A stretch of 64,000 nucleotides of DNA from Morella rubra (taxonomy: Eukaryota; Streptophyta; Magnoliopsida; Fagales; Myricaceae). The stretch is taken from assembly GCA_003952965.2 (NCBI GenBank), contig CM025850.1, forward strand, positions 11,103,555 through 11,167,554, read 5' to 3'. Made by a program: the position numbers and the translations under genes. The stretch's first letter is position 1, and each line of letters begins with the position of its first letter. Positions 1 to 11,600 of the stretch are shown piece after piece. The notes beneath the pieces are model-generated. The model worked only from the letters and a program-made list of their open reading frames with translations, made no database searches and was not told the DNA's origin.

Positions 1-1446
1 AGTCAGTAACCTTCATTTTAGAAGTGCAGATGATAAGCAACAAGCAGAACCTTCTGCATCATGTGATAATGTCTATTTGCCGCTTAGAGAGGAAGAGGCA
101 GCTGGAATGACTAGGATACTGAATTTGACTGAAGAGAAAGAAGTGGAAGAAGAGTTGATCCAAGCTGAAAGAGTAGCTGAAGGAGACAAGCAGGAAACAG
201 CTGACCATGAATGCGATGGTGATTATTTATCCTGTAGGAGCACAGACGTTATTCCTGTCAATGAAACACGCGTCGAAGAAGGAATTCAGCAGGAGGTTTT
301 AGACCAACATATTGCTGATCCACCAGGGGAACCTGTTTGCACCCTTGATAATTGTGCAGTGGACACTTCTGATGATGAAAGCAACAAGTCTCTTATTTCT
401 AATTATTCCGTGAGATTCCGAAGGCGACCAAGCCAATAGTAAGTTGTTTAGTCTTTTCTTTGCAATTATCTTCCCTTCATGGAGTTCTAGGTGTAATATG
501 GGACTTCTATCCTTGATAGTCGGAAATTGCCTTAAAAATATCTAATATTTAATGGTAGGTGGATTTTGTCTTAGAATCATCTTTTCTCCCCTTCTCTCTC
601 TATCCACACTTATTATTTTCAACTAGCAGCATTGATGGCATTATTTGCCCTTCATTGAGAATGAACTTGTTTTTAATTTTCAGTACATACACGCCAAGTC
701 CTCAGCTAAGGCGCAAGAAAGTTCCATGGACATCTGAGGAGGAAGAGATACTAAAGGTACTTCTTGTTCTATTGTTCGCTAAAATTGCCTAGTAAGGACA
801 ACTGTTTTGAAATTTCATTGTTTAGCTAATCACATGTCATATGTAATTTAAGGGAAAAATATAAATTACATACCTGTGCTTTATGCCATTTTGGAATCGA
901 GATTTTAGCTTTAAAAATTTTGATTTTAGGACATGTGATCTATTTGTTTGTGAATTTAACTTGATTTGCCGTTAATTTAAGGATGGAAAATTCATGCGTG
1001 ACACATTTTTATCCAACGTGGATCACAAAGCTGAGAAAAAAAAAAAAAAATTACAAAAAAAAAAAAAAAAAAAATAAACATAAAAAAAAAAAAAAAAGGG
1101 ATCGGCCCTCTTGTGGGTTTCCGTGTCCTAAGTGTGGCTTCCATTTGGGACCGATATCTAGCCATTTCACTAAGGAGATATGCTATCATAGTTATTTCAT
1201 TTACTTATAAATTTCTTTCCAAGATCTTTAATCAGAGGTTTGTGAAGATTTTAAGTTCTATTGTTGTGTTCCCCCCCTCTCTAATTGTAGGAGGGAGTGC
1301 AGAAATTCTCGGACACCAATGACAGCACTATTCCCTGGAAGAAGATCCTAGAATTTGGTGCTGATGTGTTTCTCAACAGGCGTAGGGCGGTAGACCTAAA
1401 GGATAAATGGAGGAACATGTGCAAAGGAAGCGCAAAGTCGACATGA
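1..1446 (+). CDS. TRF-like / Myb-type telomere-repeat-binding protein, C-terminal part (5' partial)
   Basis: The 3' end of a plant TRFL (TRF-like) family gene; the window starts inside an exon. I join exons 1-438, 684-756 and 1291-1446, reading frame from base 2. All junctions are GT-AG and the phase closes (TA|T gives Tyr). The first exon encodes an acidic, low-complexity stretch. The last two encode a C-terminal Myb/SANT-like domain: RRKKVPWTSEEEEILK, then a second helix with IPWKKIL, ending in the telobox-type motif LKDKWRNMCKG. In the family this domain binds double-stranded telomeric repeats in the nucleus. The protein stops at TGA 1444-1446, a few residues after the telobox helix, as expected for TRFL3/TRFL6-type proteins. 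The subfamily is uncertain because the N-terminus is missing. The stop codon lies within the first unit of a tandem duplication. Confidence 0.82.
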
Positions 1447-1727
1447 AGTTTTTTGAAATGTCTACTTGTATGCAACGAAAATACGTAAATATATGTATTT
1501 CCTTTTGCCTTTTGGTCCATCCCTGATATCTCAATCATAATATGAATGACTGCTAATTTTAGAAGGAAGCTCAAAGTCGACATCATGAAGTGGTTTTGTA
1601 ATGTCTATTTGTATACAATGAAAATACGTAAATGTATATATTTCCTTCTACCTTTTGATCCATCCCTGATATCTCACTCGTAAGATGAATGACTCCTAAT
1701 TTTAGAAGGAAAGGAAGCTCAAAGTCA
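1426..1727. repeat. Imperfect tandem duplication (about 140-bp unit, 2+ copies) over the TRFL stop codon and 3'UTR
   Basis: A unit starting GGAAGCGCAAAGTCGACAT at 1426 recurs as GGAAGCTCAAAGTCGACAT at 1565, and its start recurs again at 1713 (GGAAGCTCAAAGTC). The two full units (1426-1564 and 1565-1712) also share 'aaaatacgtaaatatatgtatttcct'-like and 'ccatccctgatatctca' blocks. The first unit contains the last six sense codons and stop of the TRFL gene, so the 3'UTR holds a decayed copy of the coding end. Confidence 0.85.
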
Positions 1728-3776
1728 AAATGGAATGCTTTGTCCAGGGCAATTGGTATATGAGGAACGTATAAGGCTCTTTTGTAGAATTTGAATTTCA
1801 CTTTCAGTATGCCCCTCTAAGATCTCTATTCGTGAGTGTGTCCGCCATAGGGATGGCCAATCTAGAAAACTCGTATTGTATGGAGTATTTGTCTTGAAAG
1901 TTGAACTTTTCCAGAGAGCAAAGGATTCCTACCATCTGGGCTATCTGGGAAAATTTTGGCACAGTGACAGGGTTCTCATACAGTTTCCCATTCGATGGTT
2001 TTGCTCTTGCATCTTACGGCTGGGAAGTCAACATAAACTGGAGAAGAGCTCACGGGAGCTCCCAATAAGTAGCTTTTGATGTAACGTAGTCCCGATCCCA
2101 TTTATTCCAATGGCTCCCAGTAATGTGACACGCCATTTTTGCCATTGTCCTCAAAGAACCATATGAACTGAACGCCGAACACAATTTCACAATTAGATTA
2201 AATGCAGAGTTCGAATCAACGACGTCATTCTTCGTGTTGCGACATTCACCATGATTTGCATGATCATGTCCTCATCATCATATGGTCATCATCGTGTATA
2301 AATGACAAGATTTGTGCATTTGCAGGCCTTAGTGGTAACGGGTACTTCCATTTTGAGAGAGAGAGAGAGAGGGGACAAGCATGGGAGAAAGGTGAAGGGA
2401 GTCCCGGGAATCAGGTCGTGAATGGCAGGAGAACATGTGAAATAGAGCTCGTGAAAATGAAAAATGTAGTGAGGTGGGTCTTCCTGAAGGCATTCCTCTC
2501 CGACGGACAAATTCAACCCCAATGAATGAAATTGATTGAGAGCCAACGCCTATAGAATCCAAGAAAGAGATCAGTCAGACTTCATTCAAAGCATTCACTC
2601 CATCATGCAAAAGCAGTCCGGCCAAATATTCCGCTCACCACCTCAACATTTATTGCAGTCTTACTCGTATTTGCTTCTTCCGTGGGTACTTCCTCATGAC
2701 TCGCGTGGCACCCTATCAGGGCAAAAAAAATTAAAAAAAAAATACATAAAGTATTAGAAGTTCTTCCCTTTTTTATTGGATTTGCCTGTTATCTAGGAGA
2801 TTATGATAAAATGCTCAACAGTACTCAATGTCTGAGATTAAATTATTAGACTTCTTCTCATTCTCTTGCGACTTCTAAGAATGTTTTAATTGTCTGGCGC
2901 CTGATGTCATCCTTTCATTGTGTGCCTTCCGTATGCTCTTTAAGCATGCAGTACCAAGTGATCTTGGAGGGCAGAACTCAGGTCGGTCAGTTTCTTTAGA
3001 ATTCTAGGATTATTATTGTGAATTCTAAAATTTTAAAATAAAACATGTTTTTTAATATTGTCTAAAAATAACTTCTGTACACATATCAATAAAGTTTAAC
3101 ATCATTTACAAATTTTCAAAATACTTTAAATTATAAAAATTTCACCAAAACAAATATCTCCAATTTCTAATTAGGCTAAAGTCAACATAAAGCCACGCAA
3201 ATGATATATATTTAATGATTCGTATTTACCTTCAAAAATTGGACGAAGATTGAGTCTGAAGGAAGATAAATTATTTTGACGGAAAAAACAAGAAGAAGAA
3301 GAAGAAGGAAGGGAAGGTATGAACCACGACAGGCACCTGAAGTGACATCAAAGAAGATCTGGAGGCAAGTCCATAAAAAGATAAGTCTGATCTCTTAATA
3401 TTGAGTGGGGTTTATTTTTTTCTATATAAATGAAGAGTCAATTCACGAAAAGGAAAAGATATGTGTGAAAAGTAGGCATTTATCATGACTAAGAACATGC
3501 ATAGATGTATCCATAAAACCATGATCGAAATGCCATGTTTCAAAAGATACAATAAAAGAAGGAAGAGAAACAAAAGGGCTTGAGGCTATCGGACTATACT
3601 CTTCAGTACTAACGGTCACATGGGCAAGAAAACTTTCTCCAAAACGTGAACACATTTAAACCAAGCTGCACTCTCGCTCCCTACATATCCCGCGCCTTTC
3701 TACCCGTTCTCCGCAGTTCCAGCTCTCACCAACACTCCCTCCTCACTTAGCTTTCTCAGCACCCCCATAACCAGCT
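1447..3776. other. Intergenic: TRFL 3' flank and DREB2F promoter/5'UTR
   Basis: No gene found. It holds the tandem 3'UTR repeat, a short GA run near 2357-2372, AT-rich DNA from about 2990 to 3200 and a GAA-rich stretch near 3291-3315. The last 110 bases before the DREB2F ATG are pyrimidine-rich, as in a 5'UTR. ORFs here (for example 2202-2525 +, 3443-3655 -) show no recognisable protein pattern. Confidence 0.6.
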
Positions 3777-4631
3777 ATGGAGAATTGCAGACGATCTCCG
3801 TTAAAGCCATGGAAGAAAGGCCCAACAAGAGGCAAAGGCGGGCCCCAGAACGCCTCATGCGAGTACCGTGGCGTTCGGCAAAGAACGTGGGGCAAATGGG
3901 TTGCTGAAATAAGAGAGCCTAAGAAGAGAACTAGACTGTGGCTAGGCTCTTTTGCCACAGCCGAAGAGGCTGCCATGGCTTATGATGAGGCTGCAAGGAG
4001 ATTGTATGGACCAGATGCTTATCTCAATCTTCCTCATCTCCAACCCAACTCCAATCACCTTATCAAATCCCAAAAGTTCAAATGGTTTCCTTCCAAGAAT
4101 TTCATTTCCATGTTTCCTTCTTGTGGGTTGCTCAATATAAATGCCCAACCTAGTGTTCATGTCATTCACCAGAGGCTTCAAGAACTTAAGCAAAACGGGA
4201 TTCAAAGCCAATTCCCTTCTTCCAGTTCATCTTCATGTGATTCGAAAGCTGAAGGTCAGACCATGAGTGACCTAACTCAAGTAGAAAATCTAGCAGTAGA
4301 GGAGAAAGATGCAGGAATTTCATCAGACAAGATGCTCGGAGCTTGTGAGGAGAAACCACAGATTGATCTCAATGAGTTTCTTCAGCAGCTGGGTATACTG
4401 AAAGAGGAGAGACAATATGAAGCAATTGATAGCACAGTAAGCGTTGCGATGCCAGATGCTTCATTGAGAGGTTGGGGAGATGAACTTGGAGCCTTTGCTG
4501 ACAAAACTTTCAACTGGGACACACTCATCGAGATGCATGGGATTGCAGATCAAGGAGCAGAAGCTGGTCATCTCCAGGCATATGATTATAGTGAAGAGCT
4601 GAGTTTCCCCACTTCCATTTGGAACTTCTGA
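3777..4631 (+). CDS. DREB2F: DREB2F-like AP2/ERF transcription factor (A-2 DREB subgroup)
   Basis: An intronless 284-residue nuclear transcription factor. Residues 14-25 carry the basic [12 protein letters not shown] motif typical of A-2 DREBs. The AP2 domain spans about residues 30-86, with [40 protein letters not shown] and YLNLP. The domain binds DRE/CRT-type GCC-like elements. C-terminal blocks [51 protein letters not shown] and a terminal FPTSIWNF match my memory of Arabidopsis DREB2F (At3g57600) rather than DREB2A. The start at 3777 gives the family-typical short basic N-terminus. The downstream neighbour is a (GA)n microsatellite in the 3' flank. Family members act in drought/heat or developmental regulation; the specific role here is inferred. 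Confidence 0.93.
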   Translation: MENCRRSPLKPWKKGPTRGKGGPQNASCEYRGVRQRTWGKWVAEIREPKKRTRLWLGSFATAEEAAMAYDEAARRLYGPDAYLNLPHLQPNSNHLIKSQKFKWFPSKNFISMFPSCGLLNINAQPSVHVIHQRLQELKQNGIQSQFPSSSSSSCDSKAEGQTMSDLTQVENLAVEEKDAGISSDKMLGACEEKPQIDLNEFLQQLGILKEERQYEAIDSTVSVAMPDASLRGWGDELGAFADKTFNWDTLIEMHGIADQGAEAGHLQAYDYSEELSFPTSIWNF

Positions 4632-4778
4632 GTGGATCACTGATATCGGAAGGAGTAGTATTTAGATTGAGTCGAGTTGAAAAGTACTTGTACCGCGTGT
4701 TAAATCACTTTTATGTTAATAGCATTTCTATCTTTTTGTAGACATCGGTTCACTTTGGCCGTGGACGTTTGAGACAGC

Positions 4779-4822
<44 letters not shown>

Positions 4823-5629
4823 CGGGGAGTACTACACTGTTACAGTGGCAGGCGATTAGAGAAGTTTTTTTTTTTTGGGTAACGCAGTGAAAGTACATTG
4901 GCCTCGGTTTTTAGCCAAAGTTGGTGCGAACTTATCAGAAGATTTGGGTCATGCGTACAATGGATCTCTTAATATCTCTGCATGTTTTTGCTTACTTCCT
5001 ACTTACCCGAGGGAATTGCAGGGAACATGTTTCAAAGTGAATCTATAAACAGTACGTAATGCAGTGAAGCATATTGTTAAGGGCAAAAACTCAAGAACAC
5101 GACACGTCTAGGCCGTTAAATATCAAAAGGTCACATTTCCACCATATTCACAACGTGAAACTTCATAGAGAAACATTCACGTGGGCTTTTGACGATTCTC
5201 GATTAACGTCCTTTCCAGTTTTTGCATGAAAATCCTCTTAACAAGTAACAGCTCAAAGTAAAATCTACTTTACAAGTAATTTTTTTTTTCAACGTAATTT
5301 TTTACTTAAACGTATAAAGGTTGGGTTTTCAAGTCAATATATATAAACTGCTCTGTATCTAAAAGAATCATAGATTTATCCTACGAACTCAGTGCTTTCA
5401 ATCTGATCAATGGTGATGCACTTTTATAAGATCTGGAACCTGGTAGCCAGTTTTGTTCTCACTTTACAAATTATATCAGTGACAGGTCTTACAGACTGGA
5501 TCCCATAAACTGTTTTGTACCACCAAACAAAACCCTTAAGATAGTCTTACAACCTCCCGTATCCCAGATCAACTCTTCTGAGCCGCCCCAACTAAAGCAA
5601 ACAGTCATCTCACCCAGATATATCTTTGC
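4632..5629. other. Intergenic between convergent DREB2F and helicase genes, with (GA)n microsatellite
   Basis: The two genes converge, so this interval holds both 3'UTRs. A perfect GA run of about 40 bases lies at 4780-4820, directly followed by CCCGGGG. Nothing else is recognised. Confidence 0.7.
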
Positions 5630-8600
5630 TTATTCATTTTGATACTCCGAGCCACTTACATATTCACCGTGCTCCTCAAAGTACTCGATTAATCGTTTTA
5701 GGAATGCATCGCTATTCACTGTTTCAGTGTCACAGACAAGACAACATTGTCTTCTAGCCCGTGTCACAGCCACATTCATTCGCCTGCGGTCACTCAGAAA
5801 CCCCACCTGAGATGTTTTGAACAAGAAAAAGAAAATCCAAGTTCAATTCTTTTCTATACACGATCTTGATTGTGATTTAAGTTTCTACCATCTCAACTTT
5901 TTTCAAAGAAATGAACTGATATCTACAGAGGAGGTTTTTTCGGTACCTCTTTCTTTGAGTTTGATCGAACCATAGAGATCACGATAGCTTCCTTCTCTCG
6001 TCCCTGGAAGCCATCAACTGTTGAGATTTCCACATTTTTTAGCTTGTCATCCTTGCTTCTCAAAATCTTTAGCAACACAACCTGCATTACTAAATAGAAC
6101 ATTACTAATTAACCAAAAAAAAATGTTTAATAAGGAAAAAAATTATCTGAAAACACCTTTCATTTCATCTAGCAGCTATTCTAGTCCTTCACCATGATTA
6201 CTAGCTTGTGAAGATCATGACCCGCAGATATTGCTTGAAGTTCAGAAAATAAAGCCCTATACCTGTGCAGCATATGGGGTAATAATTCCAATATCAGAAG
6301 CCTGGACTCCACTTCCAACAAGTCTCTTTGCATGGGCCATAGCGACCTCAGCTTCACCCTCATTCAATGTGCTATCTTCTTCATCCTTCTTTTCTTCCAT
6401 ATCACACCTGGATCAGATCATTATCAACTATGTCAATCATACAAGAAAGTATTTAATTAACATGTTTCTTTCTTTAATTTTTATAGACCAGTTTAGACAA
6501 GACTAGAATTTACTTCAATTTGTAAGAGGAAAATGAGAATGAAACCATACAATGCAGTTCTAATCTCCTTCCTAAGCAATTACAGCAAAAACCATGTAGA
6601 ATTCAGCATATGACAACAATGCCATACCCAGCTATGTCTATGAGGAGAAGGGTTGGTTCTGTCGAAGTCGTCCTCTTCACATCCTCAAGATCAAAAAGCA
6701 TATGTGCAGCAACACTTGGATGGGCTTTAATCTGTAACAAGAGATAGCCACAAAAGTAACACAGAGTTACCTTTTTCTTTACTTTATAAATTCCAGGGAC
6801 ACAAAAGTTCTGACAATTCATCATTGACATAATACTCAACCAATAAACCTGACATGACCTAAGCACCTTACTGCTGTAAAGCTCTTTAGATGACCAATTC
6901 ATAATGAGCTCATGCATACGGTACTGGACTGTGAGCATAGACATAACTTCATCTCCATACATATCTGCCAGGCGTTCAAAGAGGGTCCTTCCCAAACCTT
7001 TCCTCTCAGCCTCAACACTTTGTATGGTTGGAGGAAGCTGAAGATGGTCACCAGCAAGTATACATCTTGAACCCTGCAACAATTAACTCAGACTGTTAAC
7101 TGGTTCCAGGAGCGCTACTACACATTCACATGTAAGATTGAACTGGATTTCAATCAATAACATCTTTTCTATCCGGAACATCAAGATGCATTTACTCTTG
7201 GGGCATGGACACTAAACCAACTCCAAGCACTCACAGAAACCACCTATTTTTTGTTAAACCGTTAAAAAAGCAGTAACTGGAAAAAGTCATTTCTCATGGA
7301 AACTAATTTCCAAAATTCAAAACACCCGTCTGAAATTTCGGATAATTCGACCAACAAATATAGTGAAAGATGATGCATCTTTAAAGATCTATATTTCCTT
7401 CTGCTAAAAGGTACAGAAGTGGCTACAAAGACCAAGGTAATAAGCATTATACAATTGACTCAGGAATTATAGCATTCGTGAATGACGACATTTTTGGTGT
7501 AAAGGGCATACGTTTCTTTTGCTGTTATCTTGAGTACCTTTAGTAGAGCTATCCAGCATGCGATCTCAAGTGCTTGAGCAGCTTCATCAATAATAACCAA
7601 GTCAAATGAAGTAGTATCCAACTTGTGGGAAAAAGCCCCAGTCAAAGTTGTCAGCACCACATCTGCTCTTTTAATTACATCTGTAACAGCAAGCTGCTGT
7701 CTTTTACGCTCTTCTTTAGAAAGAGTCCGAAGCTCCTTCTGGATGTCTCTCCTTGTGTTTTTGTCTTTGGTTTTCAATAGTTTCCCATTTAAGGCCTGAA
7801 AAAATGCAATGAGGACAAGTCCGAACATTAATTATAAAAGAAATTTCTGATCACAGAAGCACAAATGAATTCTGGTGCCAAAACGGAACTTCCAGGAAGA
7901 AAGCCTGCTAACAGGATGAACTATAAAACATGGAATAGCTTTCCATGTTTAGTGAAGGAATGATGTTCCATCAGGCCCAAGGATATATCAAGTCCTCAGT
8001 AAACGAATACAATAATCTTGGTTATTAAACTCCCATCTTGTAAAACTATTTAATGAATACAAAGCTGCATACATGGATAAATGTTATGTGCCAAATATGG
8101 ATTGAATCTACCCCAAATCTCTACCTTCATTTCCTTCCGAATGTCACTAGCCAGAGCACTATTATCACCCTGTAAAACCTGAAAAGCAAGAATCATATAT
8201 CTAAGGACAGCATGAATTTAGCACAAGATTAGAAAGCATGCAGAAACAACAACATGCAGAAAAGGTGAAGGGGTATCTTATTGCTTTGTGACATTTCAGG
8301 GGACGGAAGAAATGTCCATTTCAAGTGTGATAACCAGTCACTAGAGACATTAAAGGGAAGGATTAATGGAGTTAAGAGTGATAGCATATGTACTTTGGTA
8401 CAGAAAGCAATATAACTGGATCCCAACAACTTGGCAGAAAAGGAAGAGTGAACTTTTCAGTTTCTTCAACAAAAAATAATGCGTCAACTAGAAAGACTGT
8501 TAATCTTCATATGCTCATACAAGCACCCATGAAATGCTGCCATATACAATGAGACAAAAGTCAAGGTGCACAATATGGAGCTATACACAACTGTAAATCA

Positions 8601-11600
8601 TGCAAATACAACATTATAAACCTCAACAAAATACCACTATCATGACATTCCACGTAACAAGACCTTTCTCTCCTAAACTTAAGGTTTTATATACCTGTGC
8701 ATCCAGTGCACTCTCCAATACTTGAGGCAGTAAACGTGCGGGGTGCCCCAGTCTCACCAACTTTACTCTAACAAAAGTGATGGAAATAGAGAGCCAGTTA
8801 TTAGAGTTGATCTTCCCACTTGATGAAACTAAACCATTAGACAACAAAGAGAATCCCCACAATATACATATCTGTACTATCATTTAACAGTAAAGTCTCA
8901 CCAACTTTACTCTAACAAAAGTGATGGAAATAGAGAACCAGTTATTAGAGTTGATCTTCCCACTTGATGAGACTAAACCATTAGACAACAAAGAGAATCC
9001 CCATAATATACATATCTGTATTATCATTTAACAGTTGATATGATTGATCGTACAACATTGATTTAACGGATAGAGTCAAAGTTGTTCATCAGTCAAAAGG
9101 CACATTTTCTTGCTAATTGAAAAGGCACGTATTTTAAGTAAACATAAACGATACATTTTTTAGATTTTTGCGTATAACCAAAGGCATACAGATCCTGGGA
9201 TTAGATCCTCAGTCAAAACTCACCTTCCTTCCCAATCCTGCAACCTTCCACCCCCACCCCCACCCCCCTCCCTTCTCCTCTCTTCCCAAGAAGAAACACT
9301 CCGGAAGGAAGACATGCCCACTGAGCCAATAGTCATTGGCATTTGATAGATTTGACACTACTACAATGTAAAAAACTTAGCAGACAACTTATATACTAGG
9401 CTGGTCAAAAGTTGGCATGCTTAAGTGCCTTAGAATAGGTAATTTTGAGAAATCCACAATGGACACAGAGTCCAGGTATGTATGCAAAAAACGCTGGAAT
9501 TTCAAATCCTAAAACCTACCCTACCGAGTTATTGAAAGGAACACAACAACTTCCACTTGCAATGTGCTTTGGAATCCTAACAAGCAATGTTAGGAGAAGT
9601 TTAGAGCCCATTCACTGCTAAATCAAATTGAATGCAATAGCACCATAAGTAGGTGATACAAGATCAATAGCTAAACTATTTCCTTATTTGTAACACACTT
9701 AAGCAACCTTTCACAAGACATACTTATGCTTAGGTTCCAGACTTGTTGTGATAAGCTGATTGTATGCAAGTGGCAGAGGGAAGGGGGGGCCAGGGCCCAC
9801 CCAAAGATTTTGAAAATTGCCCCCTCCCCCTTTGCCCATATGCTATTTTTTGACAAAATATATTCTTGCCCCCCCCCCCCCCCCCCCTCCTTGAAATACA
9901 AATTTTGGCCTTGAATATTTAACAATAACCTATCATTTTTAGTTTGGACAAAATTTAAAAACACATTTGATAGGGCTAAAAAAATTCGAAATTCAACTTA
10001 AAGTTTAAAAATTTGAATTTTTCTAAAACTCTAACTTTTGAATACTAAAAGGTTCTGAAATTTAAAAAATATATTTATTTTTAAAATAGAGAATATAAGT
10101 TTTTTCTCCTCTTTTAGTATTTTTAAACTCTTTCTTGTTTATATCTACTTATGTATTATCTCCACAGTGTCTTTATTTGTATTATCTCTATAGTATTTTT
10201 ACAGCATACTCAAATTTTAACTAATGTAAACCCGTACTATATATTCTTAATTTAAGAAAAAATCTTTGAAAATATTTTTCATAATCTGAGTTGTATTTAT
10301 ACAAATTTTTTCACATTTTATGTATTGTAAAATATATAATATAAAAATAAAAATAAATATTATAATATTATTTTGGCCCCCCAAAGATAAATTCCTAGTT
10401 CCGCCACTGATTGTATGGAATTAGAAAAATATAAGAAAACCTGTGGGATTCACCAAATAAATGCTCATTATACCATGCCTAAAGAAATAAAACATTGCAT
10501 CACTTTTACCTGTGAGGAACAAGTCGCTCAACAATGTTGTCTACAGCAATATTTGAAGCAGCACATGCAAGAATCTTTGCTCCACGTTTCACTTCTTGTA
10601 AGATAATCTCCACCACTGTCGTGGTTTTTCCAGTTCCAGGAGGACCATGTAGCAAAAATACGTTCTTTGATGACAGGGCTTTTGAAATTGCATCTCTCTT
10701 TGGAAGAAAAGAAAAGGGTAGAGATAAGGTACCACTGTTTGTAGGAAATGGAGCATATCCAAAGAATAAACTTGCACATATACATATAAAAAGCCAGCAC
10801 GGATGAAAAGGTTTAAGCACACACAGACACACTCTTTTCATTTCCAAATAGGTAAGAATAGTATCAACAAATGCACAAAAGGGGCGCATCCTCTAGGTTG
10901 TAAAGCTTATTTCACGATTATGTTTATTTCAAAGAAATGCTTAAATTAAAAACAGACATAGTAAACAAGTACAAGATTTTAGTAGTAAACAACACTAGGA
11001 TAACGATCATGCTTTACCGTAAGGAAACACTAGAGAATAAATTTACACACTTGAGATTGATCAAGGTTGGAGTTGAAGGGGTTGAATGTCACATCCTTCT
11101 TGGTCACCGTTGGTGGCCTCTCTCCGAACAAAACAGGAATGAGATCAGCGGCAGGTCCCTTCTGAAAGCCTTTACTTAATTGTATCAGGGCATCCTTCAT
11201 CCTACGGAATGTCACCTGCATAGATAATCAGTGCTTACAACACTTTTTTCCCCAATGCATATATCCCAAGTCATGTAGTAAATTTGGAGAAAGAAACAAT
11301 CCCAGCATACACCATGACATGCTGGGAATTTGATACCAGATCATCTATTGTGGACTTTGTAGCTAGTAGAAACAAGAAATGAAATTGTACATTTCATTTG
11401 CAAATGAATGTCTGGTGTTATTCCCAGTAAGAAAGCTATCTAACTACACTTTTCTCAGTATCAAACAGTTTGAACTCCTTGCAAACTTGAAAGTGTTCTC
11501 AACAGTGCATAATAGTAGAAATCTAGTCTCACTCAAAACAAATGGTTTAGATCTGGAGTTTGTTTGACTTTTACAAAAATTCACACCGGTTTGAAATATC

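Noticed and set aside
992-1210. Lys-rich / Phe-rich ORFs in the TRFL intron
   Set aside because: Translated poly-A runs.
9671-9964. 97-codon minus-strand ORF with poly-Gly
   Set aside because: Read through the C homopolymer in the hAT-like insertion; low complexity.
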